From Desulfatitalea tepidiphila (GTDB lineage: Bacteria > Desulfobacterota > Desulfobacteria > Desulfobacterales > Desulfosarcinaceae): a DNA stretch of 64,000 bases. The translations under genes were made by a program, and so were the position numbers. Below the pieces are notes generated by a model, which was given only the letters and a program-made list of their open reading frames with translations, did no database searches and was not told where the DNA came from. Below, piece after piece: positions 20,191-31,164 of this stretch; the first letter of the stretch is position 1; the number at the start of each line of letters is the position of its first letter. The stretch covers positions 744,001-808,000 of the forward strand of contig NZ_BCAG01000001.1 in NCBI RefSeq assembly GCF_001293685.1. Reading direction: 5' to 3'.

Positions 20191-21549
20191 TTATGCGGCC
20201 TTGACGCAGGCTTCCACGGCGTCGTTAAAAACAGTGCTCGGAATCAGGTCGACCAGATCTGCGAAATTTCCGGTACTCAAGTCGAGTCGGGCCATGAGGG
20301 TCGACAGCGTTCGGGTATCGATCCGTTCGATTTCTATGCCGATCTGGAACCGTGACAGGAGCAGATCGGCCAGGTAGACCACGATGGTCAACAGGGCATG
20401 GGGACTCGCCTTGTCCGGGTCATGATGATAACGCACCGCATGCGTCAGAGATTCAGGTAAAGACCATTGCTCGGCCAGCATCCAGCCCACCTGAGTGTGG
20501 TCGATGCCGAAAACGCGCTTTTCGATGTCCAGCACATTTTGATGACCTTCCATGGCTTGACGGTAAAAGAGCGGATACATGGGAGCGATATATTGGTCGA
20601 GGACCACTTTGCCGATGTCATGCAGCAATCCGGCGGTATACGCCTTTTGGGGCGTTACCTTTTGGGTCTTTTTGGCCAGCGCCTCGGCCACCTGGGCACA
20701 ACCGACCGCGTGATGGTAGAGGCCGCCCTTGCACAATGAATACCCCATGGACGATTGTTCGAAAAAGCTTTGAACTGCAGCCGACAGGATCAATTTGACC
20801 AACTGGTCCTGGCCCAGAAAGACCAACGCGTGGTCGAGAGACTCGATGTTCTTCTTTTTGGTGAACAGGGCCGAATTGGCCAGGCCGAGGGTTCGCGCCG
20901 TGATGACCTGATCCTTGCGAATCTCTTCGGCGATCTGTTCGATACCCTGGGTGCCCTCGTCGATCATGCGCAGCACCTTCAGGGCCACCTGTGGAATCGG
21001 CTGCAAATGTTCGGCCGCCGCCTTGATTTCGGCCACGGTGGGTACATGAACCTTTTCATCCCATACCAATTTGGCCTGGCCCGCCGGCTCGATGGTGCAA
21101 TTGCCGTTGGCCATGTCCAGACTCATGCAACAGGTGAAAAAGCCGCCGGTTTCCGATCGCAGGATGTCGATCTTCAGCTTTTCCACGATGTCGCGGGTTT
21201 TTTCCGCGGTGCGGCCGCCGATATCCAGGGCGAGGTCCTGATCGCTCAGCGGCCCCACCAGTGCGCCACCGGCGATAGTGGCAATTATGGCTTCCCTTTT
21301 GGCGCCCATTTTCAGGACTGCGTCGACGAGCATCGGAACGCCGGTGGAGGCATATTTTTCAGGTTGGGCCATACTTGACACAGATACCGGTTCGGGCAGC
21401 AGCAAGTGAATCATGCCTCCGATGCCGGTCTCTTTGCAGTAGAGTGCAAGACCGACACAGGTGCCCAGATAGGCCTGCAGGAGCAACGGCTTCGATGCAC
21501 TGGTGTAAAAGCTCCCCGCAGCTACATGGTATCGCTGTGACGTTGTCAT
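20191..21549 (-). CDS. CheD-HDOD fusion protein
   Basis: 452 residues from ATG 21549; a TTG 12 bases earlier has AAGG too close. Residues 1-165 are CheD-like (chemoreceptor glutamine deamidase): YLGTCVGLALY, then GIGGMIHLLLPEP, with Cys31 and His48 spaced 17 apart as in the CheD catalytic pair, and KYASTGVPMLVDAVLKMGA. Residues about 190-440 are an HDOD domain: LQPIPQVALKVLRMIDEG, AGLLHDIGKVVLDQY, VGWMLAEQWSLPESL. HDOD proteins act in signalling and c-di-GMP-linked control; here the HD pair is kept. No other chemotaxis gene is close. First gene of the selA operon. Confidence 0.85.
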   Translation of the reverse strand: MTTSQRYHVAAGSFYTSASKPLLLQAYLGTCVGLALYCKETGIGGMIHLLLPEPVSVSSMAQPEKYASTGVPMLVDAVLKMGAKREAIIATIAGGALVGPLSDQDLALDIGGRTAEKTRDIVEKLKIDILRSETGGFFTCCMSLDMANGNCTIEPAGQAKLVWDEKVHVPTVAEIKAAAEHLQPIPQVALKVLRMIDEGTQGIEQIAEEIRKDQVITARTLGLANSALFTKKKNIESLDHALVFLGQDQLVKLILSAAVQSFFEQSSMGYSLCKGGLYHHAVGCAQVAEALAKKTQKVTPQKAYTAGLLHDIGKVVLDQYIAPMYPLFYRQAMEGHQNVLDIEKRVFGIDHTQVGWMLAEQWSLPESLTHAVRYHHDPDKASPHALLTIVVYLADLLLSRFQIGIEIERIDTRTLSTLMARLDLSTGNFADLVDLIPSTVFNDAVEACVKAA

Positions 21550-21840
21550 CGATGGGTTCAACCTTCAAGGATTCAAGACCGCCACATGGGGTGACGGTCA
21601 TGGCTGGATGGACACTCAATATAAAAATGCTTTGAAGTTCAACCGTTAAATTGCTAATTATCACAATTTCGATTGAATATTCAATTTTTTTTAGCCGTTG
21701 CGCAGGGTTGCCGGCCTTGCCGACCGGCCCGGCCGCCATCGGTGGGCGTTTCAAATCGACCGTGATCGACTTTTCGTCTTCCCTGATGTACGGGGCCCGG
21801 ATCCGAAAAGGGCATTGAACGGCAGAAAGATGCTTGGTCG

Positions 21841-22584
21841 ATGAAAAAAGGTAAGGAACGTATCGTATTTCCCCTGGATGTGCCCACGGCCGCCGATGCC
21901 AAAAAACTGGTGTCGCGATTGCGTGGACACGTGGGCATGTTCAAGGTCGGATTGGAGTTGTTCATCAGCAGTGGCCCGGCCCTGGTCGATTGGTTGACGA
22001 ACCGTGCGGGTGTCGCTGTTTTTCTGGATTTGAAGCTGCACGATATTCCCACCACGGTGGAACGCGCCATGGCGCGCATCGCCGCGATGGGTGTGGAGTT
22101 GGCCACGGTGCACTGTGGCGAAAGTCTCTCCATGCTCGAGGCGGCCGTGCGGGGAAGCCGGGGCAAAGTGGACGTGTTGGGCGTGACGCTATTGACCAGC
22201 GTCTCTTCCGAGGATTTACGTGGGGCCGGGTATCGCGGGGAGTTGGCCGATGACAGTCGGCGAATGGTGATGTTCAAGGCCGAGATGGCCAGAGCCGCCG
22301 GTTGCGCCGGTGTGGTGTGTTCCGGCCTTGAAGCCGCCGAGATCAAATCCCGGCTCGGCGAAGGCTTTCTGGCGGTGACGCCCGGGATTCGGCCGGATTG
22401 GGGATCGGGTGCCGCGGACGATCAACGGCGTGTGGTGACCCCGGCCATGGCCGTCGCCCGGGGGGCCGATTATATCGTCGTGGGGCGTCCCATCAGGGAT
22501 GCGGACGATCCGGTGGCAGCGGCTCAACGCATTGGCGAGGAGATCGATGCCACGCTGGCCGCGATGGCGGACAAGCGCCTATAG
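21841..22584 (+). CDS. pyrF: Orotidine 5'-phosphate decarboxylase
   Basis: 247 residues. Last step of UMP synthesis. Seen: IVFPLDVPTAADA, KVGLELFISSGP, the catalytic DLKLHDIPTTV (Asp-x-Lys-x-x-Asp), VTPGIRPDWGS and YIVVGRPIRDADDP for phosphate binding. The TAG stop is also the first triplet of a family A repeat remnant (22582-22647). Stand-alone rightward gene divergent from the CheD-HDOD gene; the 291-base gap between them holds no gene. Confidence 0.95.
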   Translation: MKKGKERIVFPLDVPTAADAKKLVSRLRGHVGMFKVGLELFISSGPALVDWLTNRAGVAVFLDLKLHDIPTTVERAMARIAAMGVELATVHCGESLSMLEAAVRGSRGKVDVLGVTLLTSVSSEDLRGAGYRGELADDSRRMVMFKAEMARAAGCAGVVCSGLEAAEIKSRLGEGFLAVTPGIRPDWGSGAADDQRRVVTPAMAVARGADYIVVGRPIRDADDPVAAAQRIGEEIDATLAAMADKRL

Positions 22585-22647
22585 CGCCCATCCACAAATG
22601 GCCAACTTACCCGATATCCGAGTTGCGCGGAAAATCTAATCCAGGGA
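22582..22647. repeat. Family A repeat, left-half remnant
   Basis: TAGCGCCCATCCACAAATGG begins at the pyrF stop codon and matches the left arm of the 145-bp family A elements up to GCGCGGAAAATCTAATCC; the right arm is not present. Decayed or truncated copy. Confidence 0.65.
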
Positions 22648-22652
22648 GACTG

Positions 22653-22754
22653 TCATGGGAGTGTCACGTAGCGCCACACCCCCAGTCCGGCAATGACCAG
22701 ACCCACCAGCAAGACCAGTAACAATTGATCGGGACTGAATCGGGGCACCTTCAT
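22653..22754 (-). CDS. Putative 33-aa single-span membrane protein
   Basis: ATG 22754 to TGA 22653. MKVPRFSPDQ is followed by a hydrophobic segment LLLVLLVGLVIAGLGVWRYV, a textbook single membrane span. It lies 66 bases downstream of the lysC stop on the same strand. No clear Shine-Dalgarno, so translation is uncertain; the composition argues for a real microprotein. No family recognised. Confidence 0.4.
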   Translation of the reverse strand: MKVPRFSPDQLLLVLLVGLVIAGLGVWRYVTLP

Positions 22755-22820
22755 TGGACGGCCGAGCGTTTGCGGTTTTTGGTCAAATCGTTCCTTATAA
22801 GTCGTTTCCGGACGCCACCG

Positions 22821-24050
22821 TCACACCTGCGTCTCTTCATCATCGAGGCCGAAGGCGGTGTGCAGCACGCGCACGGCCAGTTCCGTGTATTTCTCTTCGA
22901 TCACGCAGGAGATGCGGATTTCTGAGGTGCTGATCATCAGGATGTTGATGTTCTCCCGGGCCAGGGTGTTGAACATCACCGAGGCGACGCCGGAATGGTT
23001 TTTCATGCCGACTCCGATGGCCGAGACCATGGCGATGTCGGTATCGCCCATCACCTCTTCGGCGCCGATCTCCCCGGCCACTTTCTGGGTAATCTGCATC
23101 GTGCGCTTGAAATCCACCTTGGGCACCGTGAAGGTCATGTCGGTTTTTCCGCCCTGGCGGGTGTTCTGTATGATCATGTCCACGACGATGCCTTCCTCGG
23201 ATATGGGGGAGAAGATTTTCGCCGCGATCCCAGGCTGATCAGGGACCTTGGTGATGGTTATGCGGGCCTGATTCTTGTCGTGCGACACAGCGGACACCAA
23301 CAACTGCTCCATGCCCGAATCTTCATTGACCACCATGGTACCTTCCTCCTCACTGAAAGATGAACGAACATGCACGGGAATATCATATTTTTTGGCAAAT
23401 CCCACTGAACGGATCTGCAGTACTTTTGCCCCCAGGCTGGCCATGTTGAGCATTTCGTCATAGGAGATCGATTTGAGCTTGCGCGCTTTAGGGCAGATGT
23501 TGGGATCGGCGGTGTAGATGCCGTCCACATCGGTATAAATTTCGCAAACGTCCGCCTTGACGGCTGCGGCAATGGCAACGGCCGAAGTGTCCGAGCCGCC
23601 TCGGCCGAGGGTCGTGATGTTACCCTTGATGTCATACCCCTGAAAACCGGCCACCACCACGATCGTGTGTCTATCGATCAGTTTGCGTAATGGCTTGGCA
23701 CCGATCTCTATGATGCGTGCGTTACCGTAAGCGGAGTCGGTGACCACATCGGCCTGGTGACCCAACATGGATTGCGCCTGGTACCCTTTGGCCCTGAGCA
23801 TCATGGCCAGAAGGGCCGCCGTGGTCTGTTCCCCGGTAGCCAGCAGGACATCCATCTCCCGCTTGTCCGGTTCCTCGACGGCTTGATGGGCCAGGGCGAT
23901 CAAGCCGTCGGTGACGCCGGCCATGGCCGACAGGATGACGATCACGTCGTTGCCCTGGTCGTAGGTCCTGGCAACCCGACGTGCCACATTGCTGATCCGC
24001 TCGATGTTGGCCACCGAGGTGCCGCCGTATTTCTGAACGACTAACGCCAT
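22821..24050 (-). CDS. lysC: Aspartate kinase
   Basis: 409 residues from ATG 24050, which has AAAGGAAAG four bases upstream, the normal length of monofunctional LysC. Phosphorylates aspartate at the head of the Lys/Thr/Met pathway. Seen: [58 protein letters not shown], then two ACT domains ([34 protein letters not shown]) for feedback control. It is in frame with tsaE upstream with no stop between them. Last large gene of the leftward group, followed by the 33-aa membrane ORF. Confidence 0.93.
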   Translation of the reverse strand: MALVVQKYGGTSVANIERISNVARRVARTYDQGNDVIVILSAMAGVTDGLIALAHQAVEEPDKREMDVLLATGEQTTAALLAMMLRAKGYQAQSMLGHQADVVTDSAYGNARIIEIGAKPLRKLIDRHTIVVVAGFQGYDIKGNITTLGRGGSDTSAVAIAAAVKADVCEIYTDVDGIYTADPNICPKARKLKSISYDEMLNMASLGAKVLQIRSVGFAKKYDIPVHVRSSFSEEEGTMVVNEDSGMEQLLVSAVSHDKNQARITITKVPDQPGIAAKIFSPISEEGIVVDMIIQNTRQGGKTDMTFTVPKVDFKRTMQITQKVAGEIGAEEVMGDTDIAMVSAIGVGMKNHSGVASVMFNTLARENINILMISTSEIRISCVIEEKYTELAVRVLHTAFGLDDEETQV

Positions 24051-24593
24051 ACGCTTTCCTTTTAGACGTTGTATTGATGGGGGGTTACACCGAAACGCCG
24101 GTGTCCTGAGACCGGTCGGGCTCCAATTTTCGAGCGTCTCCCTTATCAAATTGTCGGTTTCAAGTCCATATCCAATTAGGCGGATCCGGCGGGTTTCGTC
24201 GTCCCGGGTCAGCAATTCGATCTTCAGCGAGATGTCGGGCCATTCGCTTTCATCCAGTCGCTCTTCCCATTCCACGGCCAGGACGCTCGGTGTATCGAAC
24301 AGCTCGCCGAGACCCAGGGATTCGGCGTCCACCCCGGCTTCGAGGCGGTACAGATCGGCGTGGTAGAACCGCATGCGTCCGGGGTATTCGTTGATCAGCG
24401 TGTAGGTCGGGCTGGTAATGTCGTATCCCTCGGGCACGGCCAGTCCACGCGCCAGCCCCTGGACGAGGCAGGTCTTGCCACTGCCCAGGTCGCCGTTGAG
24501 TCGGATGGTCAGGCCATGTCGAATCCGCTGACCCAGAGCGCAACCGAAATCCCGGGTCTCTTCCGGTGAATGGGTGACGATGTCCCATTTCAT
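22821..24593 (-). CDS. tsaE: TsaE-aspartate kinase continuous reading frame (tsaE part 24051-24593)
   Basis: No stop codon separates tsaE from lysC, so the frame from ATG 24593 runs 590 residues. Residues 1-150 are TsaE, the ATPase of the tRNA t6A37 complex: [17 protein letters not shown] (Walker A), [29 protein letters not shown]. Residues about 150-181 ([23 protein letters not shown]) look like translated spacer without family character. Residue 182 is the LysC start with its own ribosome site. Either tsaE has lost its stop and reads into lysC, or a true fusion is made. Follows nnrD by 13 bases in the phoH-to-lysC group. Confidence 0.75.
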   Translation of the reverse strand: MKWDIVTHSPEETRDFGCALGQRIRHGLTIRLNGDLGSGKTCLVQGLARGLAVPEGYDITSPTYTLINEYPGRMRFYHADLYRLEAGVDAESLGLGELFDTPSVLAVEWEERLDESEWPDISLKIELLTRDDETRRIRLIGYGLETDNLIRETLENWSPTGLRTPAFRCNPPSIQRLKGKRMALVVQKYGGTSVANIERISNVARRVARTYDQGNDVIVILSAMAGVTDGLIALAHQAVEEPDKREMDVLLATGEQTTAALLAMMLRAKGYQAQSMLGHQADVVTDSAYGNARIIEIGAKPLRKLIDRHTIVVVAGFQGYDIKGNITTLGRGGSDTSAVAIAAAVKADVCEIYTDVDGIYTADPNICPKARKLKSISYDEMLNMASLGAKVLQIRSVGFAKKYDIPVHVRSSFSEEEGTMVVNEDSGMEQLLVSAVSHDKNQARITITKVPDQPGIAAKIFSPISEEGIVVDMIIQNTRQGGKTDMTFTVPKVDFKRTMQITQKVAGEIGAEEVMGDTDIAMVSAIGVGMKNHSGVASVMFNTLARENINILMISTSEIRISCVIEEKYTELAVRVLHTAFGLDDEETQV

Positions 24594-24606
24594 GGCGGCA
24601 GGCGCC

Positions 24607-26187
24607 TTACAACCAGGGGCCGTTGACGATGGGCGGCATGGGATCGTCGAGGGCAGTTTGGATGGCCCGGGGCAGGGCGTTCATGACATCCGTGGCCAGG
24701 AACCCCTGCCGGGCATCGGCGGCCAGCAAATCGGCCGCCAACCCGTGAAGATAAACCGCGGAGATGGCGGCGTCCAGGGGAGCGCACCCCTGGGACAGCA
24801 GTCCGGCGGCGGCGCCCGTGAGGACGTCTCCCATGCCGCCGCTGGCCATACCCGGGTTGCCCGTGGGGTTGATCCACACCACGCCGTCGGGATCGGCGAT
24901 AACGGTACGGGCGCCTTTTAAAACGACATGGATGCGGCATTGCACGGCCAGATCGCGTGCGGCACCGATGCGGTCCGCTTGAACCCGGGCCGGTGTGGTT
25001 CCGATCAACCGTGCCATTTCACCCGGGTGGGGCGTGAGGATGGTCGCTGCGTCACGTTCTTTTAATAGTTCCAGGTGGCCCACCAGATGGTTGAGGCCGT
25101 CGGCATCGACGACCATGGGAAGGGGCACGTGCCGCACCATGCGATGGACCAGAGCCCGGGTTTCGGGGTCGGTTCCGAGGCCGGGGCCGATGGCGATGGA
25201 ACGCATGTTTTTTGATATGTCCACAATGGCGTCGAAGGCCGCTTCGGTCAGGGCGCCGCCACTGTTGTCGGGCAGCGGCAGGGTCATGGCCTCGATCACC
25301 ATGGTCTCCAAGAGCGGGTTGAGCCGTTGGGGTATTCCCAGAGTGACCAGCCCGGCGCCGGCCCGCAGGGCGGAAGTGGCGGCCATGGCCGCCGCGCCGG
25401 TCTTGCCCGGGGAGGCGGCGACGACCAATGCATGGCCGGTGTCGCCCTTGTGACAGTCGGGTCGACGCCGGGGAAGGATCGTTTGAACGAGATCGCCCGT
25501 CACCAGATGATGGCGCGGGGTGCTTCTGTCGGCGACTTTCTTCGGGATACCGATATCGATGATGTCCACCACGCCGCAGGCGCTCTGTCCGGCTTGGATG
25601 ACGTGGCCGATTTTGGCAAAGCCGAAGGTGGCCGTGGCCGCGGCACGAATGCAGATACCGCAGGGCTGGCCGGTGTCGGCGTGAAGACCCGATGGCACGT
25701 CCACCGCGAACACGGGGCGGTTCAGGCTGTTGATGAAGTCGATCACCGAACGGAAATAATCCCGCACTTCGGCGTTCAGGCCGGTGCCGAAGATCGCGTC
25801 GATCCAGTAATGGATGTGGCGCATGCGACGCTGATGAGCGGCCAAGGCGGCGTCATCCGGCATCTCGATGACGGGAACCCCTAGATCCTGCAGCAACGCG
25901 AGGTTGGTTTGGGCATCGCCGCCGACGCGGTCACGCGAGGCCAGCAAAAACACCTCTACCTCGATGTCTCGCTGGGCGAGATGACGCGCCATGACGAAGC
26001 CGTCACCGCCATTGTTGCCCCTTCCAGCCACGACCCCGACCCGGCCCCTGGCACGGTAGATCCGTTCGAGAAAACAGCGGGTGGCGCCACGGCCGGCGCT
26101 TTCCATCAACAATCGGCCGGGAATGCCGATCTCATCGATGGTCAGGCGATCCATGGTTTGCATCTCAGCCGCTGTTAAAATTCGCAT
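24607..26187 (-). CDS. nnrD: Bifunctional NAD(P)H-hydrate epimerase / ADP-dependent dehydratase
   Basis: 526 residues, YjeF type. Residues 1-215: epimerase NnrE ([31 protein letters not shown]). Residues about 235-520: dehydratase NnrD ([41 protein letters not shown] with the catalytic Asp). Repairs hydrated NAD(P)H. ATG 26187 has AGGAGGG upstream. Lies between pdxJ and tsaE, an arrangement common in Deltaproteobacteria. Confidence 0.95.
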   Translation of the reverse strand: MRILTAAEMQTMDRLTIDEIGIPGRLLMESAGRGATRCFLERIYRARGRVGVVAGRGNNGGDGFVMARHLAQRDIEVEVFLLASRDRVGGDAQTNLALLQDLGVPVIEMPDDAALAAHQRRMRHIHYWIDAIFGTGLNAEVRDYFRSVIDFINSLNRPVFAVDVPSGLHADTGQPCGICIRAAATATFGFAKIGHVIQAGQSACGVVDIIDIGIPKKVADRSTPRHHLVTGDLVQTILPRRRPDCHKGDTGHALVVAASPGKTGAAAMAATSALRAGAGLVTLGIPQRLNPLLETMVIEAMTLPLPDNSGGALTEAAFDAIVDISKNMRSIAIGPGLGTDPETRALVHRMVRHVPLPMVVDADGLNHLVGHLELLKERDAATILTPHPGEMARLIGTTPARVQADRIGAARDLAVQCRIHVVLKGARTVIADPDGVVWINPTGNPGMASGGMGDVLTGAAAGLLSQGCAPLDAAISAVYLHGLAADLLAADARQGFLATDVMNALPRAIQTALDDPMPPIVNGPWL

Positions 26188-26209
26188 GGGAGCCCTCCTG
26201 CGCCTTTTG

Positions 26210-26929
26210 TCATAATGAACGAATTAACGCCACCATATCCCGCACCGCCCTTTCCATGCCCACCAGAACGGCTTTGGCGATGATGCTGCGGCCCAGGCTG
26301 AATTCATCGATTTCGGACAATCCGGAAAAGAGCTTGATCAGACGGTAATCGAGCCCGCCGCCCACGGCGATGTGAAGCCTCAGACGATGGGCCATTTTGA
26401 CTGCATCGACGATTTTGTCCCACTCCTGGCCTTGGGAGGCCGGAGATTTACTCGCACCAAGTCGGCCGCTGAAGATCTGCACCCAGTTGGCATGCACCTG
26501 GTGTACGGCCTTGATCTGCTCCGGTGCCGGTGCGACGGTGATACCCACACTGATGCCGTTGCTCTGCAGGGTGTCGACCACCTCGAGGAGATTTTTGTCA
26601 TAGGTGCGCACCGTCATGCCGTTGTCGCCTTGATCCTCCTCGTCTATCGGCGGCATGAGCACCACCCTTTCGGGCCGGACGTCCAGGGCAAAGCCCACCA
26701 TCTCGGGGCTGGCCGACATATACAACACCAATCGACTGTGGATCGATTGGCGCAAGAGGCGCACATCCTTTTCCTGGACGTAACGCCTGTCCTCTCGCAA
26801 ATACACGCCGATGCCATCTGCACCGCCGATATCGGCCAGGAGTGCGGCCGCCGCGGGGTCGGGGCGCGGCGATTGCATGGTTTCGCGCAAGGTGGCGATA
26901 TGGTCCACCAATACTGTTAACCCGGCCAT
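26210..26929 (-). CDS. pdxJ: Pyridoxine 5'-phosphate synthase
   Basis: 239 residues, usual length. Condenses 1-deoxyxylulose 5-phosphate with aminoacetone phosphate to PNP. Seen: LTVLVDHIATLRE, GADGIGVYLREDRRYVQ, PERVVLMPPIDEE, HVGGGLDYR-type end (AVGGGLDYRLIKLF) and FSLGRSIIAKAVLVGME. Strong GGGGGG-rich ribosome site before ATG. Between ybeY and nnrD. Confidence 0.95.
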   Translation of the reverse strand: MAGLTVLVDHIATLRETMQSPRPDPAAAALLADIGGADGIGVYLREDRRYVQEKDVRLLRQSIHSRLVLYMSASPEMVGFALDVRPERVVLMPPIDEEDQGDNGMTVRTYDKNLLEVVDTLQSNGISVGITVAPAPEQIKAVHQVHANWVQIFSGRLGASKSPASQGQEWDKIVDAVKMAHRLRLHIAVGGGLDYRLIKLFSGLSEIDEFSLGRSIIAKAVLVGMERAVRDMVALIRSL

Positions 26930-26958
26930 AGTATTCCCCCCTGGTAAATGCTTTCGGA

Positions 26959-27411
26959 TTATTCAGGTGACGGCGATGCCCCGATCAGCGCCAAAAGTTC
27001 CCGGCTCTTGGCTTCCATCACCCGGGCTTCATCCTCCGAATGAATATGGTCGTAGCCGAACAGGTGCAGGATGCCGTGAATCAAAAGTTCATAGAAGCGT
27101 AGCTCCGTGTCCATGCCCGCCGCCAGGGCCTCTTCGGCGCATGTGTCCATGGATATGACGACGTCCCCCAACAGCTCTGGATGGATATTGGTATGCTCAC
27201 CCTCCCGCATGGGAAAAGAGATGACATTGGTAGGACCCTGGTGTTGAAGGTACATTTCGTTGAGGCGGGCGATCTGCGCATCATCGACCAACACCAGCGA
27301 CAGTTCGCCGTCAGGACAGCCCAAGGCGTTTAAGATGACCCGGGCGCTCTTTTGAACGGCTTTGATCTTTATTGGGTGCTTTTCCTGTTGGTTGTCGATC
27401 AGTACTGCCAT
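26959..27411 (-). CDS. ybeY: Endoribonuclease YbeY (rRNA maturation)
   Basis: 150 residues from ATG 27411 (AAGG six bases upstream); an earlier in-frame ATG 27450 adds a Pro/Arg stretch. Zinc site HGILHLFGYDH is the YbeY hallmark; LNEMYLQHQGPTNVISFP precedes it. Acts in 16S rRNA 3' processing and ribosome quality control. The first 101 bases overlap the 3' end of the 7TM-HD gene in another frame, an unusually long overlap. Confidence 0.93.
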   Translation of the reverse strand: MAVLIDNQQEKHPIKIKAVQKSARVILNALGCPDGELSLVLVDDAQIARLNEMYLQHQGPTNVISFPMREGEHTNIHPELLGDVVISMDTCAEEALAAGMDTELRFYELLIHGILHLFGYDHIHSEDEARVMEAKSRELLALIGASPSPE

Positions 27412-29728
27412 TTTTGACCTTGCTGCTCTCCTTGGCGCCGGAATCGGCATATTCGATGCGGTGATGGTGGATGCCGTACAATATTTTATTAAAACTTTTT
27501 GCGATACTGTGCAAATCCTTGAGGGTCAGCTCGCAGTTGTCCAGCTGTCCGTCTGAAAAGACCTTGTTGATCAAGTGCTGCACCAGTCCTTGAATCCTGG
27601 CCGGGGTCGGGTTTTCCAGGGTGCGGGAAGCGGCTTCGACCACGTCGGCCAGCATGACCAGCCCGACCTCCTTGGTTTGCGGTTTGGGACCGGGATAGCG
27701 GAAGTCGTTGATCTTTACGGCGTCTTCCCCCTTGAGCTGTTTGGCCTTTTCAAAGAAATAGTGGATGAGGCTGGTGCCGTGGTGCTGCTGGATCGTATCG
27801 ATGATGATCTGGCCCAGTTTCTGTTTTTGAGCGATCTCGATGCCGTCTTTGACATGAGCGATCAGAATCAGGCTCGACATGGAAGGGGCCAGCTTGTCGT
27901 GCTTGTTGCGTCCGTCGGTTTGATTCTCGATGAAGTACAGCGGCTTCTTGACCTTTCCGATGTCGTGATAGTACCCGCATACCTTGGCCAGAAGCGGATT
28001 GGCACCGATTTCGGCGGCGGCCGCTTCGACCATCGATCCCACAATGACCGAGTGATGATAGGTGCCCGGCGCCTCGATCATCAACCGCCTCAGGATGGGG
28101 CGGTCCAGGTTGGCCAGCTCGAGCAACGTGATATCCGTGGTATAGCGAAAAAGCATCTCCACCAACGGCGCGACACCCAAGGTGATGACGCTGGCGGTGA
28201 TGCCGCCGACGAACGCGAACGCGCCGTCCCACAGGAGGTTAATGCCGCCGTAACTCGAATTATAGAAGCCAAAGGCAATGGCCAGCAATACATTGATCAA
28301 TCCCACCTTGGTACCCGCCGATATGACGACTTTACGCTCCCGGCAGCGTTGGACCCAATAGGCGGCCATGGCATTGGGGATCACGAAGAATAGGAACACG
28401 TCGAAGCGGCCGCCAAACAACAGACTGGTGCAGACGGCCGAAACCAGCGCGAAAGGGATGGCCATTTCGAATCCGAGGACCAGGCACACCAGCATGCTGA
28501 CGGCCGAAACAGGTATGGCATAGACGACCGAACTGCTTGGGATGGAGAAGATGCCGCCGAACAACTGTGCCGTCGAGAGGACGACTCCGATTTTCACCAT
28601 CACCATGACGAACACCAGCATCAGGGACATGAAAAGCAGGTTTTTCGTCGTGTTGTGACGCGCATATCGAGGTTGATGAAAATAGAGCACGTACAGCACC
28701 AGGATCAGCGTGATCAGGGCGAGGGCGGCACCCAGGGCACTGGTGAAGACGTGCCGGTATTCGTGCTGGTCCTCCATGGCCCGCAATTTGAGCAGTTGGA
28801 CCGCCGATACCCGTTCGCCTTCGCGCAGCAGCATTTCGCCGGCCTTGATTTTGTACATGATCGGCTTGATATCGGCCAGGGCTTTCTTTTTGCGGGCCTC
28901 GGTTTCGTTATGATTCAGGGTGATATTGGGGTAGAGCAGTTGTTGACTGACATCGACGATCAGGTTGATCACATTGTAATTGAAATTTTTGACCAGTGGC
29001 TCGGCAATGATGCGCACCATGGTTTTGGCCTGGTCCGGACCGTAATATTGTCGCAGTGAATAGACGGTCGTCTCTTTTTGGGAGACCACATCGCGCAGGA
29101 GGATGCCCTTGTCGACCTCTTTGAGCAGGATTTCCTTGTTGGCCACCACGCCGTTGTTCAAAATATCGGTGACGATGCGGATGATGGTCTCGGCAATGGG
29201 CGGCGCGAACCCCTCGCTGATCAACAACCGGAAAGCGCCCCGGCTGATGTCGATGCCGAGCAGGGTCGCGAAGGTCTCTTTTTGCACCATCATCGCATTT
29301 TCAAGGCGCTGGCTGGCGGTATCGACCGTGGGTGGCGTCGCCGGAGTCTCATCGGTGCTGTCGGCCGGTGGGGTTATGATCGTGCTCTCGAGCTCTGTAA
29401 GGGATTTGCGCATCCTGGCGAAGGCGGTGCGCACCTTTTCGGTCAGCTGGTCGGCAATCCGAGGATCGTGGTCGTAGACCGTCAAAATCTGTTCGATGAT
29501 GTGTTGACGGTTGGCTTCGGTGGCGGCCCGGTCTTCGACGAAGAAGTCGCGCGATGCTTTGATGTCGCGATCAGCGATATCCCCGAGGTCATAGGATTGT
29601 CGATGAACCACAAGATTGGGTGCCAACAGGATTAAGAAAATCACAGTCACCAGGACCAGCATCAACCACTTGAGGCGTTTTTCCAGGGTGTCGGGAGAGA
29701 TTTTTATGCGCTTGGGGTCGGCACTCAT
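27311..29728 (-). CDS. 7TM-HD family membrane phosphohydrolase (PgpH-like)
   Basis: 805 residues. One N-terminal span (LKWLMLVLVTVIFLILL), an external domain to about 310, a block of about seven membrane spans (320-515, e.g. FAFVGGITASVITLGVAPL), then a cytoplasmic HD domain: GTYHHSVIVGSMVEAAA, VCGYYHDIGKVKKP. In Gram-positives this family (PgpH) hydrolyses c-di-AMP; the substrate here is inference. The charged tail after IEYADSG overlaps the ybeY start. Sits between phoH and ybeY, the standard context. Confidence 0.88.
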   Translation of the reverse strand: MSADPKRIKISPDTLEKRLKWLMLVLVTVIFLILLAPNLVVHRQSYDLGDIADRDIKASRDFFVEDRAATEANRQHIIEQILTVYDHDPRIADQLTEKVRTAFARMRKSLTELESTIITPPADSTDETPATPPTVDTASQRLENAMMVQKETFATLLGIDISRGAFRLLISEGFAPPIAETIIRIVTDILNNGVVANKEILLKEVDKGILLRDVVSQKETTVYSLRQYYGPDQAKTMVRIIAEPLVKNFNYNVINLIVDVSQQLLYPNITLNHNETEARKKKALADIKPIMYKIKAGEMLLREGERVSAVQLLKLRAMEDQHEYRHVFTSALGAALALITLILVLYVLYFHQPRYARHNTTKNLLFMSLMLVFVMVMVKIGVVLSTAQLFGGIFSIPSSSVVYAIPVSAVSMLVCLVLGFEMAIPFALVSAVCTSLLFGGRFDVFLFFVIPNAMAAYWVQRCRERKVVISAGTKVGLINVLLAIAFGFYNSSYGGINLLWDGAFAFVGGITASVITLGVAPLVEMLFRYTTDITLLELANLDRPILRRLMIEAPGTYHHSVIVGSMVEAAAAEIGANPLLAKVCGYYHDIGKVKKPLYFIENQTDGRNKHDKLAPSMSSLILIAHVKDGIEIAQKQKLGQIIIDTIQQHHGTSLIHYFFEKAKQLKGEDAVKINDFRYPGPKPQTKEVGLVMLADVVEAASRTLENPTPARIQGLVQHLINKVFSDGQLDNCELTLKDLHSIAKSFNKILYGIHHHRIEYADSGAKESSKVKNGSTDRQPTGKAPNKDQSRSKERPGHLKRLGLS

Positions 29729-29742
29729 GGCGATGCGTCTGC

Positions 29743-30870
<1,128 letters not shown>

Positions 30871-31020
30871 GGGCCGCCTTGGTTCGACTCGCTCCTTTGG
30901 TCTTGCTGACTTGAATCAGATGTCACCCTGCCATGATCGGCATGAGATAACTGTGGAGAATATAAAACTTCATTGCTGAATGCAAACAGCATTTCAATTT
31001 TTAATGAAAGCCGGGCCGGA

Positions 31021-31044
31021 TCTAATGAATAGCATTCAGTTAGA
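31021..31044. repeat. Family B solo end (palindrome)
   Basis: TCTAATGAAT-AGC-ATTCA followed by GTTAGA: near-perfect palindrome equal to one end of the family B elements, preceded by GGGCCGGA as in the 52590 copy. No partner end nearby. Confidence 0.55.
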
Positions 31045-31164
31045 GTCCCTGTTTTGAGCGCAAGCTACTTGACCAATGCCATGGCCTCTGTTAGCGTTTC
31101 CCTTTTCTTTAACTGCCGGCTTCGCCGGTGATTCGCGAAACAGCCAAAGATACTCAGGTGACCC

